A stretch of 5,681 nt of DNA. Source: Candidatus Omnitrophota bacterium (lineage in GTDB: Bacteria; Omnitrophota; Gorgyraeia; Pluralincolimonadales; Pluralincolimonadaceae). The DNA lies in contig JAQTVK010000070.1 of assembly GCA_028706795.1 (NCBI GenBank), positions 1 through 5,681 of the forward strand, given 5' to 3'. The position numbers were made by a program, and so were the translations under genes. How positions within the stretch are numbered: position 1 is the stretch's first letter; each line of letters opens with the position of its first letter. Below, one piece after another: positions 1-5,681 of this stretch. The notes under the pieces are model-generated. The model was not told where the DNA came from, did not search any database, and saw nothing but the letters and a program-made list of their open reading frames with translations.

Positions 1-542
1 CATATCATTCCCGAGCCCTTGGCTATCCCGCCTATTTTCACGGTCTTGCCGCCGATCTTTAATGCGACCGCGATCCTCTTCGGGACGAGATCAGTCGTCG
101 TTATCGCCTTGGCCGCTATGAGCTCGCCCGCCTTGCTCAGGCCGTTGACCAGGGCCGGAACAGCCGCCTCGATCTTCTCCACCGGGAGGGGTTTGCCGAT
201 TATCCCGGTCGACGCGACGAGCACGTCCTGCGCGTGTATCCAGGTGTTCGCCGAAACGGCATCAGCCGTCCGGACCGCCCACTTCATCCCGTTCTTCCCG
301 TTAAGGCAGTTGGCATTCCCGCTGTTCGCTATTATCGCCTGCGCCCAGCCGTCCTTTAAATTCCCCGCGGAAAGTATTACCGGCGCGGCCTTGACAGTGT
401 TCTTCGTGAATACGCCTGCCGCGTGCGCCGGCACGCCCGAATATATCAAAGCCAGGTCAAGCTTATTCTTTTTTATCCCGCTCTTTACGCCCGAGGCGAG
501 GAACCCTTCGGGAGCGGTGACAGACCCTTTGATGGTCTTCAT
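1..542 (-). CDS. argJ: Glutamate N-acetyltransferase / amino-acid acetyltransferase ArgJ, N-terminal part (cut by window edge)
   Basis: ArgJ moves the acetyl group from N-acetylornithine to glutamate in the cytoplasmic cyclic arginine pathway; many homologues also make N-acetylglutamate from acetyl-CoA. The reading frame opens at ATG 542-540 (MKTIKGSVTAPEGFLASG) and stays open for 180 codons to the left edge. Family signatures are visible: ANSGNANCLNG near residues 69-79, STGIIGKPLP near 112-121, ITTTDLVPK near 147-155 and GIAKGSGMI at the very end. In the family, the autoproteolytic MATML segment that supplies the catalytic threonine follows a few residues later, so it lies just outside the window. 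The start overlaps the argC stop by four bases (ATGA) and has no clear Shine-Dalgarno site of its own, which suggests translational coupling to argC. Whether the enzyme is mono- or bifunctional cannot be told here. Confidence 0.96.
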   Translation of the reverse strand, partial: MKTIKGSVTAPEGFLASGVKSGIKKNKLDLALIYSGVPAHAAGVFTKNTVKAAPVILSAGNLKDGWAQAIIANSGNANCLNGKNGMKWAVRTADAVSANTWIHAQDVLVASTGIIGKPLPVEKIEAAVPALVNGLSKAGELIAAKAITTTDLVPKRIAVALKIGGKTVKIGGIAKGSGMI

Positions 543-1570
543 AAGGCCAGGCCCGCCGTTTCGCCGTATCCCATCATCAGATTCATGTTCTGGACCGCCT
601 GCGACGCTGCGCCTTTCCAGAGGTTATCTATGGCCGTGACCACGATCACCCTCTTTCCCGTAACTTTTATCCCGATATCGCAGAAATTCGTGCTGTACAC
701 ATCCTTCGTCTCGGGGAATATGCCCTCATCCAGTATCCTTACGAACGGCGCGCCCTTATAGAACTGCTTATAAAGCGCCAGCAGCTCGGCAGCGCCCGTC
801 TCTTTCTTCAGCGTGAAATATATCGTCGAGAGTATCCCCTTGTTCATCGGCACGAGATGCGGCGTGAATGTGACGCTTATCTTCGAGCCGGCCGCGTTCG
901 AGAGCTCCTGGTCTATCTCCGGCATATGCTGGTGCTGGTTTATCTTGTATGCCTTGAAGTTCTCGTTCAACTCCGCGAAATTAAGCGCCAGGGAAGCCGC
1001 CCTGCCTGCTCCGGTCACTCCTGATTTCGCGTCAATGATTATCTGCTCCGTATCGACGAGGCCCTTGTTGACCGGCGGCGCGCAGCCGAGTATCGAGCCG
1101 GTAGGATAACATCCCGGATTCGCTATGAATTTAGACTTCACGATCTCTTTCTTGTGCAGTTCAGGCAACCCGTATACGGCATCCTTAAGCAGGCCCGTGC
1201 TCGTGTGTTTCGCGCCGTACCACTTTTCATATATGCCGGCGTCTTTGAGCCTGTAATCCGCGCTCAAGTCGACGACTTTCTTGCCCGCCTTCAAGAATTC
1301 CGGGACGAAGAGCATCGAAACCTTATGCGGAAGTGCCAGGAATATCAGGTCCGCCGCCTTCGATATGGCGGGCACGTCTACATTATCGCAGGCCAAGTCC
1401 AGCCGGCCTTTGAATAACGGAAATATCTCCGATATCTTTTCGGCCTCTTCGACCTTGCCGCTTACCGAGGTTATCGTCACCTCCGGATGGCCCAGCAGTA
1501 TCTTTATCAGCTCGCAGCCGGCATAACCGGTCGCGCCAACCACGGCAACTTTCAGTTTTTCCTTTGACAT
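539..1570 (-). CDS. argC: N-acetyl-gamma-glutamyl-phosphate reductase ArgC
   Basis: ArgC catalyses the NADPH-dependent reduction of N-acetyl-glutamyl-5-phosphate to the semialdehyde, the third step of ornithine/arginine synthesis, in the cytoplasm. The 343-residue product has the usual length. Visible signatures are the Rossmann dinucleotide loop GATGYAG (residues 12-18), the catalytic cysteine C154 in NPGCYPTG, SGVTGAGR (183-190), and the conserved histidine segment HQHMPEI (213-219). The C-terminal dehydrogenase-fold residues DNLWKGAASQAVQNMN (315-330) are typical of the family. The ATG at 1570 is supported by an AAAGGG ribosome-binding stretch at 1582-1577, six bases upstream. The stop codon overlaps the argJ start. 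The likely promoter is at 1621-1592, entwined with the rpsI terminator, so argC-argJ probably form a unit separate from the ribosomal genes. No ArgR-type operator was recognised upstream. Confidence 0.98.
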   Translation of the reverse strand: MSKEKLKVAVVGATGYAGCELIKILLGHPEVTITSVSGKVEEAEKISEIFPLFKGRLDLACDNVDVPAISKAADLIFLALPHKVSMLFVPEFLKAGKKVVDLSADYRLKDAGIYEKWYGAKHTSTGLLKDAVYGLPELHKKEIVKSKFIANPGCYPTGSILGCAPPVNKGLVDTEQIIIDAKSGVTGAGRAASLALNFAELNENFKAYKINQHQHMPEIDQELSNAAGSKISVTFTPHLVPMNKGILSTIYFTLKKETGAAELLALYKQFYKGAPFVRILDEGIFPETKDVYSTNFCDIGIKVTGKRVIVVTAIDNLWKGAASQAVQNMNLMMGYGETAGLAL

Positions 1571-1576
1571 TTTATT

Positions 1577-1582
1577 CCCTTT
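1577..1582 (-). promoter_or_regulatory. Ribosome binding site of argC
   Basis: On the minus strand AAAGGG sits six bases before the argC ATG. It is only a partial match to the AAGGAGG consensus. It supports ATG 1570 as the start, and together with the proposed promoter it implies a very short leader of about 15 nt. Confidence 0.6.
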
Positions 1583-1591
1583 CGTAAATTG

Positions 1592-1621
1592 ATTATAAAA
1601 TAAAAACGCCTATTCCGTCAA
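1592..1621 (-). promoter_or_regulatory. Predicted sigma70-type promoter of argC-argJ, overlapping the rpsI terminator
   Basis: Reading the minus strand, TTGACG (1621-1616, five of six matches to the -35 consensus) is followed by an 18-base spacer and TATAAT (1597-1592, perfect -10). The start would fall near 1585, about 15 bases before the argC ATG. Two bases of the -35 lie in the terminator stem and the rest in its loop, while the -10 abuts the T-tract. The AT-rich T-tract could produce a -10-like sequence by chance, but the correctly spaced -35 and the position directly before argC argue for a real promoter. Confidence 0.65.
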
Positions 1622-1644
1622 GCTGTTTCCGTCGGAATAGGCGT
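1597..1644 (-). terminator. Intrinsic terminator of the rplM-rpsI operon
   Basis: Bases 1606-1617 and 1633-1644 form a perfect 12-bp inverted repeat (ACGCCTATTCCG on the minus strand's upstream arm complement), enclosing a 15-base loop at 1618-1632. In the minus-strand transcript the stem is followed directly by a run of T with one A (TTTTTATTTT, 1606-1597), the classic rho-independent layout. It starts 25 bases after the rpsI stop. On the plus strand the hairpin is followed by AAATTT, so it is not a convincing bidirectional terminator, and no plus-strand gene needs one. Confidence 0.92.
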
Positions 1645-1651
1645 AAATTTG

Positions 1652-1667
1652 CCTTATGTAAATAAGG
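1652..1667 (-). other. Small hairpin between rpsI stop and terminator
   Basis: CCTTAT (1652-1657) and ATAAGG (1662-1667) form a 6-bp stem with a 4-base loop, two bases after the rpsI stop and eight bases before the main terminator stem. It has no T-tract of its own. It may protect the 3' end or be chance; there is no direct evidence of function. Confidence 0.35.
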
Positions 1668-1669
1668 TG

Positions 1670-2065
1670 TTAACGTTTAGTCCACTGGAAATGGCTGCGG
1701 GCTCCTTTTTGTCCGTACTTTTTACGTTCCTTCATGCGCGGATCTCGGGTCAAAAGGCCCTTGGCGCGCAGGGCGGAACGGTAAGTAGAATCCGCCTTGA
1801 GCAAGGCGCGGGCTATGCCTAAACGCACAGCGCCTGCCTGGCTTGCCACGCCTCCGCCTGCGACATTCACGAAAATATCGTATTTTGCCGCGGTCTGCGT
1901 CGCTTCAAGCGGCTCCTTAAGGATACCCCTAAGCGTCTCCCTTGGAAAATAATCATCGAGAGTCCTTTTATTGACGACAAACTGGCCTGAGCCGGCTTTC
2001 AATATGACCCTGGCCGTCGACTCTTTCCTTCTTCCTGTGCCTAAAAATAATGCCTGCGCTTCCAT
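1670..2065 (-). CDS. rpsI: 30S ribosomal protein S9
   Basis: S9 is a small-subunit protein on the 30S head; its C-terminal tail reaches the P-site tRNA anticodon stem-loop. The 131-residue product has the normal bacterial length. Visible family motifs are LGTGRRKESTARV (residues 8-20), the glycine-rich GGGVASQAGAVRLGIARAL, and the basic tail LTRDPRMKERKKYGQKGAR ending in FQWTKR. The invariant terminal Lys-Arg is kept, although the usual SKR is TKR here. The more common GQAGA is SQAGA, a mild divergence. The ATG at 2065 follows an AGGAGC Shine-Dalgarno site (2074-2069). Only 12 bases separate it from the rplM stop, so it is co-transcribed with rplM, and a strong intrinsic terminator follows. 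Confidence 0.99.
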   Translation of the reverse strand: MEAQALFLGTGRRKESTARVILKAGSGQFVVNKRTLDDYFPRETLRGILKEPLEATQTAAKYDIFVNVAGGGVASQAGAVRLGIARALLKADSTYRSALRAKGLLTRDPRMKERKKYGQKGARSHFQWTKR

Positions 2066-2077
2066 TTAGCTCCTGTA

Positions 2078-2497
2078 TTATACCTTTAAAGGTTCGGGTT
2101 TCTGGGCGGACATGTTATGTTCCTTGCCCGCGAATACTTTCAATTTGCCCAACGCGCTCTTTCCGACCTTGTTCTTCGGCAGCATGCCCTTTACCGCGTG
2201 GGTAATGACATATTCCGGCTTCCTCACGAGCAGGTCCCCTAACATCTCGGATCTCCTGCCGCCGGGATAGCCCGAATACCAGTCATATTCTTTTGCGATC
2301 AATTTATTGCCGGTCACTTTTATCTTGGCGGCGTTCACGACGACTACGCCGTCCCCGGTATTGAAATCCCTGCGGTACGTGGGCTTATTTTTGCCCGAAA
2401 GTACGCGAGCGACAGCCACGGCGACCCTTCCCAGGATCTTGCCGTCGGCGTCGACTATGAACCATTTTTCGCTTGTTTTGACTTCCTTTTTTACCAT
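2078..2497 (-). CDS. rplM: 50S ribosomal protein L13
   Basis: L13 is an early-assembly protein of the large ribosomal subunit that binds 23S rRNA. The 139 residues match the family length of about 142. Motifs visible in order are WFIVDADGKILGRVA (residues 12-26), TGDGVVVVNAAKIKVTG, SGYPGG, AVKGMLPKNKVG, and LKVFAGKEHNMSAQKP near the C terminus. Two stretches differ from the common form: KPTYRRDFNTGDG where many bacteria have KPTYTPHVDTGD, and YDWYSGYPGG where YxHSGYPGG is usual. These look like lineage differences rather than defects. The ATG at 2497 is backed by a strong AGGAAGG site (2510-2504) six bases upstream. It is the first gene of the rplM-rpsI operon. Confidence 0.99.
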   Translation of the reverse strand: MVKKEVKTSEKWFIVDADGKILGRVAVAVARVLSGKNKPTYRRDFNTGDGVVVVNAAKIKVTGNKLIAKEYDWYSGYPGGRRSEMLGDLLVRKPEYVITHAVKGMLPKNKVGKSALGKLKVFAGKEHNMSAQKPEPLKV

Positions 2498-2503
2498 CTT
2501 AGG

Positions 2504-2510
2504 CCTTCCT
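2504..2510 (-). promoter_or_regulatory. Ribosome binding site of rplM
   Basis: AGGAAGG on the minus strand lies six bases before the rplM ATG. It is a near-ideal Shine-Dalgarno site that fixes the start at 2497. Confidence 0.8.
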
Positions 2511-2537
2511 TGGATTGGTTAACGTCAAGAAGTAAGA

Positions 2538-2565
2538 ATTATAACATAATACGAGTGAATGTCAA
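2538..2565 (-). promoter_or_regulatory. Strong sigma70-type promoter of rplM-rpsI
   Basis: On the minus strand a perfect TTGACA (2565-2560), a 16-base spacer and a perfect TATAAT (2543-2538) lie upstream of rplM. The transcript would begin near 2531, giving a leader of about 34 nt. Upstream of the -35 is an AT-rich stretch (2580-2569) that could act as a weak UP element. The promoter sits in the 92-base gap after clc, as expected for a highly expressed ribosomal operon. No autoregulatory RNA structure was recognised in the short leader. Confidence 0.85.
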
Positions 2566-2589
2566 GGGAAAATTATGTGTTAGATCCGG

Positions 2590-3930
2590 TCATTTTCGGC
2601 GGATTCTTTTGGTTAAATTGGCTATCAGGCCTATCAGGCTTTTATCGCGGAATTTAAACCGTGCTTGAACATCTTCGACCTCTTTTCCCATCTCCACTTG
2701 TATAGATGGTGATTTCCTTATAGCAAGCACCTGGGAAGGATATACGCTTCGATGCCCTGTCATGAGAAAGCTTATCACGCATGCTACAGTGGCGTAAGGG
2801 GCGACTTTGGGGCCGAACAGCTCGACAGCCATTATGCTCGCCGCTATAGGCGTGTTTGCCGCTCCCGCCAGCAGGCTCACAAGGCCGATAGCCGCAAAAG
2901 TCCCCGGGTCCAATCCGAGGAATGAAGAGAATAGGGTGCCGGAAACCGCACCTATAAAAAATATAGGCGTGACAATGCCTCCGCTCCCCCCAAAATTCAA
3001 GGTGACGCTGGTAAAGATCATCTTCAACAGGAATGCATACCAGATTATCTTTGTCCCTTGCAAAGCGGATTCTATCGTATCGAGGCCCAGGCCCAGGAAT
3101 TGTCTTGAAAAAAGGAAGACCAATCCTATGATAACGACCCCGCCCGCGATGCCTTTGACCGGTTTCGAGAAAGGCAACCTGCCGGATAACTTTTCCCCTA
3201 TCTTAAGGCATTCGATCAGGAGGGCAGAACAGATGCCGAAAAATATCCCCGCTAAAACCACTTTTAAGAAGAAGCCCTCGCCGAATACGGGGACAAAATT
3301 GATCGGATGGTAGAAGTAGGTTATCCCTAACGCGGAAGAAATATGATAACTGACAATGCCCGAAATAAACGAAGGCAGGAGGACGTCATAAAGGATGTTC
3401 CCTATGAAAAGGACTTCGACCCCGAAGATAGCCCCGGCTATGGGCGTGCCGAATACCGACGCGAAACCGGCGCTTATGCCGCAGATTACCAGTTTCTTGC
3501 GGTCCTTGTCATCGAACCTGAACAGGTCCGCAAACATAGAGGATAATCCGCCGCCTATCTGCGCGCATGGCCCTTCCTTACCCACTGAGCCGCCCGCGGC
3601 TAACGTTATTACCGTAGCCACCAGCTTTACGGGGACGACCATCGCCTTGATCTTCCCGGAATGCTTATGGACCGCTTCGATCACCTTCTCGGTCCCATGG
3701 CCTTCCGCGTCAGGGGCCAGATATTTGATTATTGCCGCACTCAGGAATAACGCCAACGGCAGGAAAAGAAAATAATACGGGAATCTTTCGCCGAATAGAC
3801 TGCTCCAGTTCAATATCTTCAGGAACGCGGTCGTAGACAAACCGACGATTAGCCCTACTACAGTCGCAAGGAAAACCCACTTCATAATGCTTATGAATAA
3901 TACTGCCTGTTCCGTAAGCCTTCTTCGCAT
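2590..3930 (-). CDS. CLC-family chloride channel/transporter, no CBS domains
   Basis: This is a 446-residue polytopic inner-membrane protein of the CLC anion family, whose members form dimers with one chloride pathway per subunit. Visible landmarks are the first membrane segment (about residues 17-36), GSVGKEGP with the gating glutamate E119 (114-121), FGTPIAGAIFGVEVLF (160-175), GGSGGIVTP matching the GxFxP region (314-322), and Y397 in TGHRSVY, aligning with the central tyrosine of E. coli ClcA. Two key positions deviate. The GSGIP serine motif reads GHGTEK (77-82), and the intracellular proton glutamate (E203 in E. coli) aligns with V173. From memory, both occur in a widespread bacterial CLC clade. 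Transport may therefore be channel-like or weakly proton-coupled. The C terminus is a short basic tail without CBS domains. The ATG at 3930 lies 20 bases after the treT stop and lacks a clear Shine-Dalgarno site; M16 is a less likely alternative start. It is probably co-transcribed with treT. Confidence 0.95.
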   Translation of the reverse strand: MRRRLTEQAVLFISIMKWVFLATVVGLIVGLSTTAFLKILNWSSLFGERFPYYFLFLPLALFLSAAIIKYLAPDAEGHGTEKVIEAVHKHSGKIKAMVVPVKLVATVITLAAGGSVGKEGPCAQIGGGLSSMFADLFRFDDKDRKKLVICGISAGFASVFGTPIAGAIFGVEVLFIGNILYDVLLPSFISGIVSYHISSALGITYFYHPINFVPVFGEGFFLKVVLAGIFFGICSALLIECLKIGEKLSGRLPFSKPVKGIAGGVVIIGLVFLFSRQFLGLGLDTIESALQGTKIIWYAFLLKMIFTSVTLNFGGSGGIVTPIFFIGAVSGTLFSSFLGLDPGTFAAIGLVSLLAGAANTPIAASIMAVELFGPKVAPYATVACVISFLMTGHRSVYPSQVLAIRKSPSIQVEMGKEVEDVQARFKFRDKSLIGLIANLTKRIRRK

Positions 3931-3950
3931 GTTATTTATTTTGCCGGTTC

Positions 3951-5162
3951 TTATAGATAAACGATATCTTCCTTATGATAGAGCGATAGGAAAACGAGCA
4001 TGTAATCCCTGATATGCCGCGTAATAAGGAAATTGTTCCTGACGTGCTCCCTGCCGTTCTCCCCCAGCTTCTTTGCGTAATCGGGGCTGTTCAAAAGCTG
4101 CTTTATCGCAAAGCTGGCACCATCGATGGAATGGCATAACAGTCCCGAATATTTATGCGCGATCTGGGAAGGTATCCCGCCGACATTTGAGGCCACTACA
4201 GGTTTCGCTTTCCATAGCGCCTCGGTCACCGTAAGCCCGAAACCTTCTTTTATTGATTTCTGGAGTATTACGGTCGAAGCCCTCTGCAGCGCGTTGATCT
4301 CTGTGTCGTTCTGGGCTAGGAGCAATATATGTATATCGGGATCGCCGCTCGCCGCTTCCCTGACCTCATTTAAGACCTGCAGCCCTTCGGGGTCATCTGA
4401 CGCGCCGCCGCCGGCCAATACTAGCCTGCAATCATTATACGTCTTTACCTGTTTGTATGCTTTTATCACACCCACAGGGTCCTTAAGACGGTCGAAGCGC
4501 GATATCTGGGTGATTATAGGCTTGTCGTTGGGAATGCCGTATTTGGCCATGACCGCATCTATGACCTCCTGCGGCAAGTCCCTATTCTTGTCGCTGAGCG
4601 GGTCGATAGAAGGCGCGATCAGAAACTGCCGTATAGGCAGTTTCTGCGAAAAGGCGGGGGCCGAAAATACGGCCGAATCGTACCTGTCGATAAAGCCACG
4701 CAGGAATTCCCATACCTTCTGGTCCGGCGCCGAGACGTCGATGTGGCATCGCCATATCCATTTGTTGCCGGCTTTCTTATCTATAAGGGCTATCGGCTGG
4801 GGATCGTGGATAAAGACGACGTCCCCATAGATGTTGACTTCTTCGATGTTCTTCTTACTCGTTTCCGTGAATATCTCAAAGTCCTTTTCAGTTACGGACT
4901 CGGGCATCCCGTGAAGAGCATTATGGAATTTCTTTGTGACGCCGAAGAACTGCTCCCCTCCCTTTATAAGGTCCCATCTGGCGTCAATATCCATGTCTTT
5001 CATAAGCGGCATCATATGGCTTAATATTTCGGCCACGCCGCCGCCCACAGAGGTGGAATTGATGTTCTGTATGACCTTGCCCTTGAGTTTCCCCGAAAGG
5101 AGCTTCAAGTCGTTTACAACTCCTTCGCCCACAATAGGGATATAGTCGCCGATCTTCGCCAT
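3951..5162 (-). CDS. treT: Trehalose glycosyltransferring synthase (TreT-type GT4 glycosyltransferase)
   Basis: TreT enzymes join an NDP-activated glucose (ADP- or UDP-glucose) to free glucose to give trehalose in the cytoplasm, a compatible solute. The 403-residue protein has the two Rossmann-like domains of the GT-B fold, about residues 1-190 and 210-385. Family hallmarks are STSVGGGVAEIL (36-47), TKKFHNALHG (76-85), HDPQPIAL (119-126), WIWRCHID with conserved H140 (135-142), APSIDPLSDKN (183-193), SRFDRLKDP with R222 and K227 (221-229), LAGGGASDDPEG, and LQKSIKEGFGLTVTEALWK, which carries the EX7E pair E306/E314. This set of motifs is specific enough to prefer TreT over a generic GT4 enzyme; a closely related disaccharide synthase remains possible. 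The start lies one base after the stop of the DUF5752-like gene (TAA-G-ATG), with no strong site of its own, indicating translational coupling. Confidence 0.9.
   Translation of the reverse strand: MAKIGDYIPIVGEGVVNDLKLLSGKLKGKVIQNINSTSVGGGVAEILSHMMPLMKDMDIDARWDLIKGGEQFFGVTKKFHNALHGMPESVTEKDFEIFTETSKKNIEEVNIYGDVVFIHDPQPIALIDKKAGNKWIWRCHIDVSAPDQKVWEFLRGFIDRYDSAVFSAPAFSQKLPIRQFLIAPSIDPLSDKNRDLPQEVIDAVMAKYGIPNDKPIITQISRFDRLKDPVGVIKAYKQVKTYNDCRLVLAGGGASDDPEGLQVLNEVREAASGDPDIHILLLAQNDTEINALQRASTVILQKSIKEGFGLTVTEALWKAKPVVASNVGGIPSQIAHKYSGLLCHSIDGASFAIKQLLNSPDYAKKLGENGREHVRNNFLITRHIRDYMLVFLSLYHKEDIVYL
4620..4646. repeat. Perfect 11-bp inverted repeat inside treT
   Basis: CAGAAACTGCC (4620-4630) and GGCAGTTTCTG (4636-4646) are perfect reverse complements separated by GTATA. 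The pair would form a very stable hairpin in the treT mRNA. It encodes part of the SQKLPIRQFLIAPS stretch (about residues 173-181), which fits the family pattern, so it is not an insertion. No T-tract follows on either strand, so it is not an intrinsic terminator. Confidence 0.7.
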
Positions 5163-5163
5163 C

Positions 5164-5681
5164 TTATTCCGCCAACCTTCTCTTCATTATCTTTATTATC
5201 CTGTTCCTGAGCCCGTCAAGGGTATAGGTGTAAGGGTCCAACCTGGCTATCTCGCCTGCAAGCTTCTTGTCTCCCAGGGAATTCTCGATCCAGTTCGAAA
5301 AATCGTTCGTAGGCTTCTCCAGCCTCAACCTGGACTCAAAAACATGGTAGTAGATTGAATCTATCGCTATCTTTCCCAATATGTCTATGAATTCTACGAG
5401 ATTGTTCGCCGTGTAATCCGTGCGAAACACAAAACTGATGGACTTTATAAAATAGAATTCCTCGCCTTCTTCCGCGAACCTCATCTTCGCAAGCGTGTTC
5501 TCATTAAGATAATCCTCTATCGTTGCGGCTATCTTCTCCCTCAGGCTTCTTATAGTGACGTACCGTATAGTGTCTATGCTCGCCAGAAGTTCTCCGAGCT
5601 CTTCTTCACCGAGGACAGCCGAGACCCAGTAAGCAAAGTCGTTCGGCGGCTCAGGCGACAGGTATTGGTGCTGCTGCAGAA
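5164..5681 (-). CDS. DUF5752-like tandem-repeat protein, C-terminal part (cut by window edge)
   Basis: The frame is open from the right edge and gives 171 residues before TAA at 5166-5164. I recognise it, from memory and with moderate confidence, as DUF5752, a family of unknown function often found beside TreT-type synthases. It contains an internal repeat. Residues 13-58 (starting NDFAYWVSAVLGEEEL) align with residues 125-169 (starting NDFSNWIENSLGDKKL); both continue with L-x-x-x-D, a tyrosine, LR and a final hydrophobic helix, with about a third of positions identical by eye. The second unit begins near residue 74 (EFYFIKSISFVF), and most of the first lies outside the window. A methionine at 5484 could look like a start, but the repeat homology continues upstream of it, so it is internal. 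There is no signal peptide or membrane segment in the visible part; the protein looks soluble and helical. It is followed after one base by treT, suggesting a functional partner. No catalytic motif is recognised. Confidence 0.8.
   Translation of the reverse strand, partial: LQQHQYLSPEPPNDFAYWVSAVLGEEELGELLASIDTIRYVTIRSLREKIAATIEDYLNENTLAKMRFAEEGEEFYFIKSISFVFRTDYTANNLVEFIDILGKIAIDSIYYHVFESRLRLEKPTNDFSNWIENSLGDKKLAGEIARLDPYTYTLDGLRNRIIKIMKRRLAE

Noticed and set aside
19..639. Plus-strand open frame of 206 codons
   Set aside because: It lies antisense to argJ and argC, which have clear family motifs on the minus strand. Its translation shows no recognisable domain and it has no promoter or ribosome site.
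1606..1644. The 12-bp inverted repeat as a CRISPR repeat, attachment site or bidirectional terminator
   Set aside because: It is a single copy. On the minus strand it is followed by a T-tract directly after rpsI. The plus side lacks a T-tract and there is no plus-strand gene.
2523..2528. A second TTGACG -35-like hexamer inside the rplM leader
   Set aside because: A -10 at the right spacing would fall at or inside the start of rplM, and no TATAAT-like hexamer is there. The upstream consensus promoter explains the transcript.
2566..2589. A terminator after clc
   Set aside because: No stem followed by a T-tract is visible in the few bases between the clc stop and the rplM -35. Some read-through from the upstream operon into rplM is possible.
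4126..4830. Plus-strand open frame of 234 codons antisense to treT
   Set aside because: The minus strand carries the full set of TreT motifs here. The plus-strand product is low-complexity Ser/Pro/Ala-rich and matches nothing I recognise.
5164..5484. A stand-alone 106-residue protein starting at the ATG at 5484
   Set aside because: The frame stays open for 65 more codons to the window edge, and those residues contain the first copy of the internal repeat, so this methionine is internal.

Overview
All seven genes in this window lie on the minus strand, so transcription runs from high to low coordinates. In that order they are: the 3' part of a DUF5752-like gene (cut by the right edge), a trehalose glycosyltransferring synthase of the TreT type, a CLC-family chloride protein, ribosomal protein L13 (rplM), ribosomal protein S9 (rpsI), N-acetyl-gamma-glutamyl-phosphate reductase (argC), and the N-terminal part of glutamate N-acetyltransferase (argJ, cut by the left edge). 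Coding is dense and the longest gap is about 100 bases. There is no tRNA, rRNA, CRISPR array, insertion sequence or other mobile element.

The window falls into three transcriptional blocks. Block 1 (5681 to 2590) holds DUF5752, treT and clc, spaced 1 and 20 bases apart, and looks like an osmotic or compatible-solute unit. Block 2 (2565 to about 1597) is a textbook ribosomal protein operon. It has a promoter with both hexamers at consensus, rplM and rpsI 12 bases apart each with a Shine-Dalgarno site, and a strong intrinsic terminator with a 12-bp perfect stem. Block 3 (about 1621 to 1) is the arginine pair argC-argJ, joined by a 4-base ATGA overlap. Its likely promoter is interleaved with the terminator of block 2: the -35 hexamer lies in the hairpin loop and stem, and the -10 lies at the end of the T-tract.

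The organism is a bacterium (bacterial-type L13 and S9, sigma70-like promoters, intrinsic terminator). Base composition looks mid-range, with frequent ATA isoleucine codons. The order rplM-rpsI-argC is, from memory, seen in deltaproteobacteria and some uncultivated lineages. The divergent L13/S9 details and the S9 ending FQWTKR would fit a candidate lineage such as Omnitrophota. The phylum assignment is a weak inference.

Most of the window is ordinary housekeeping. The parts worth a second look are the tandem-repeat DUF5752 protein coupled to treT, the CLC protein lacking the internal proton-gate glutamate and the usual serine motif, the terminator/promoter overlap, and a perfect 11-bp hairpin inside treT. 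I see no clear previously undescribed system.
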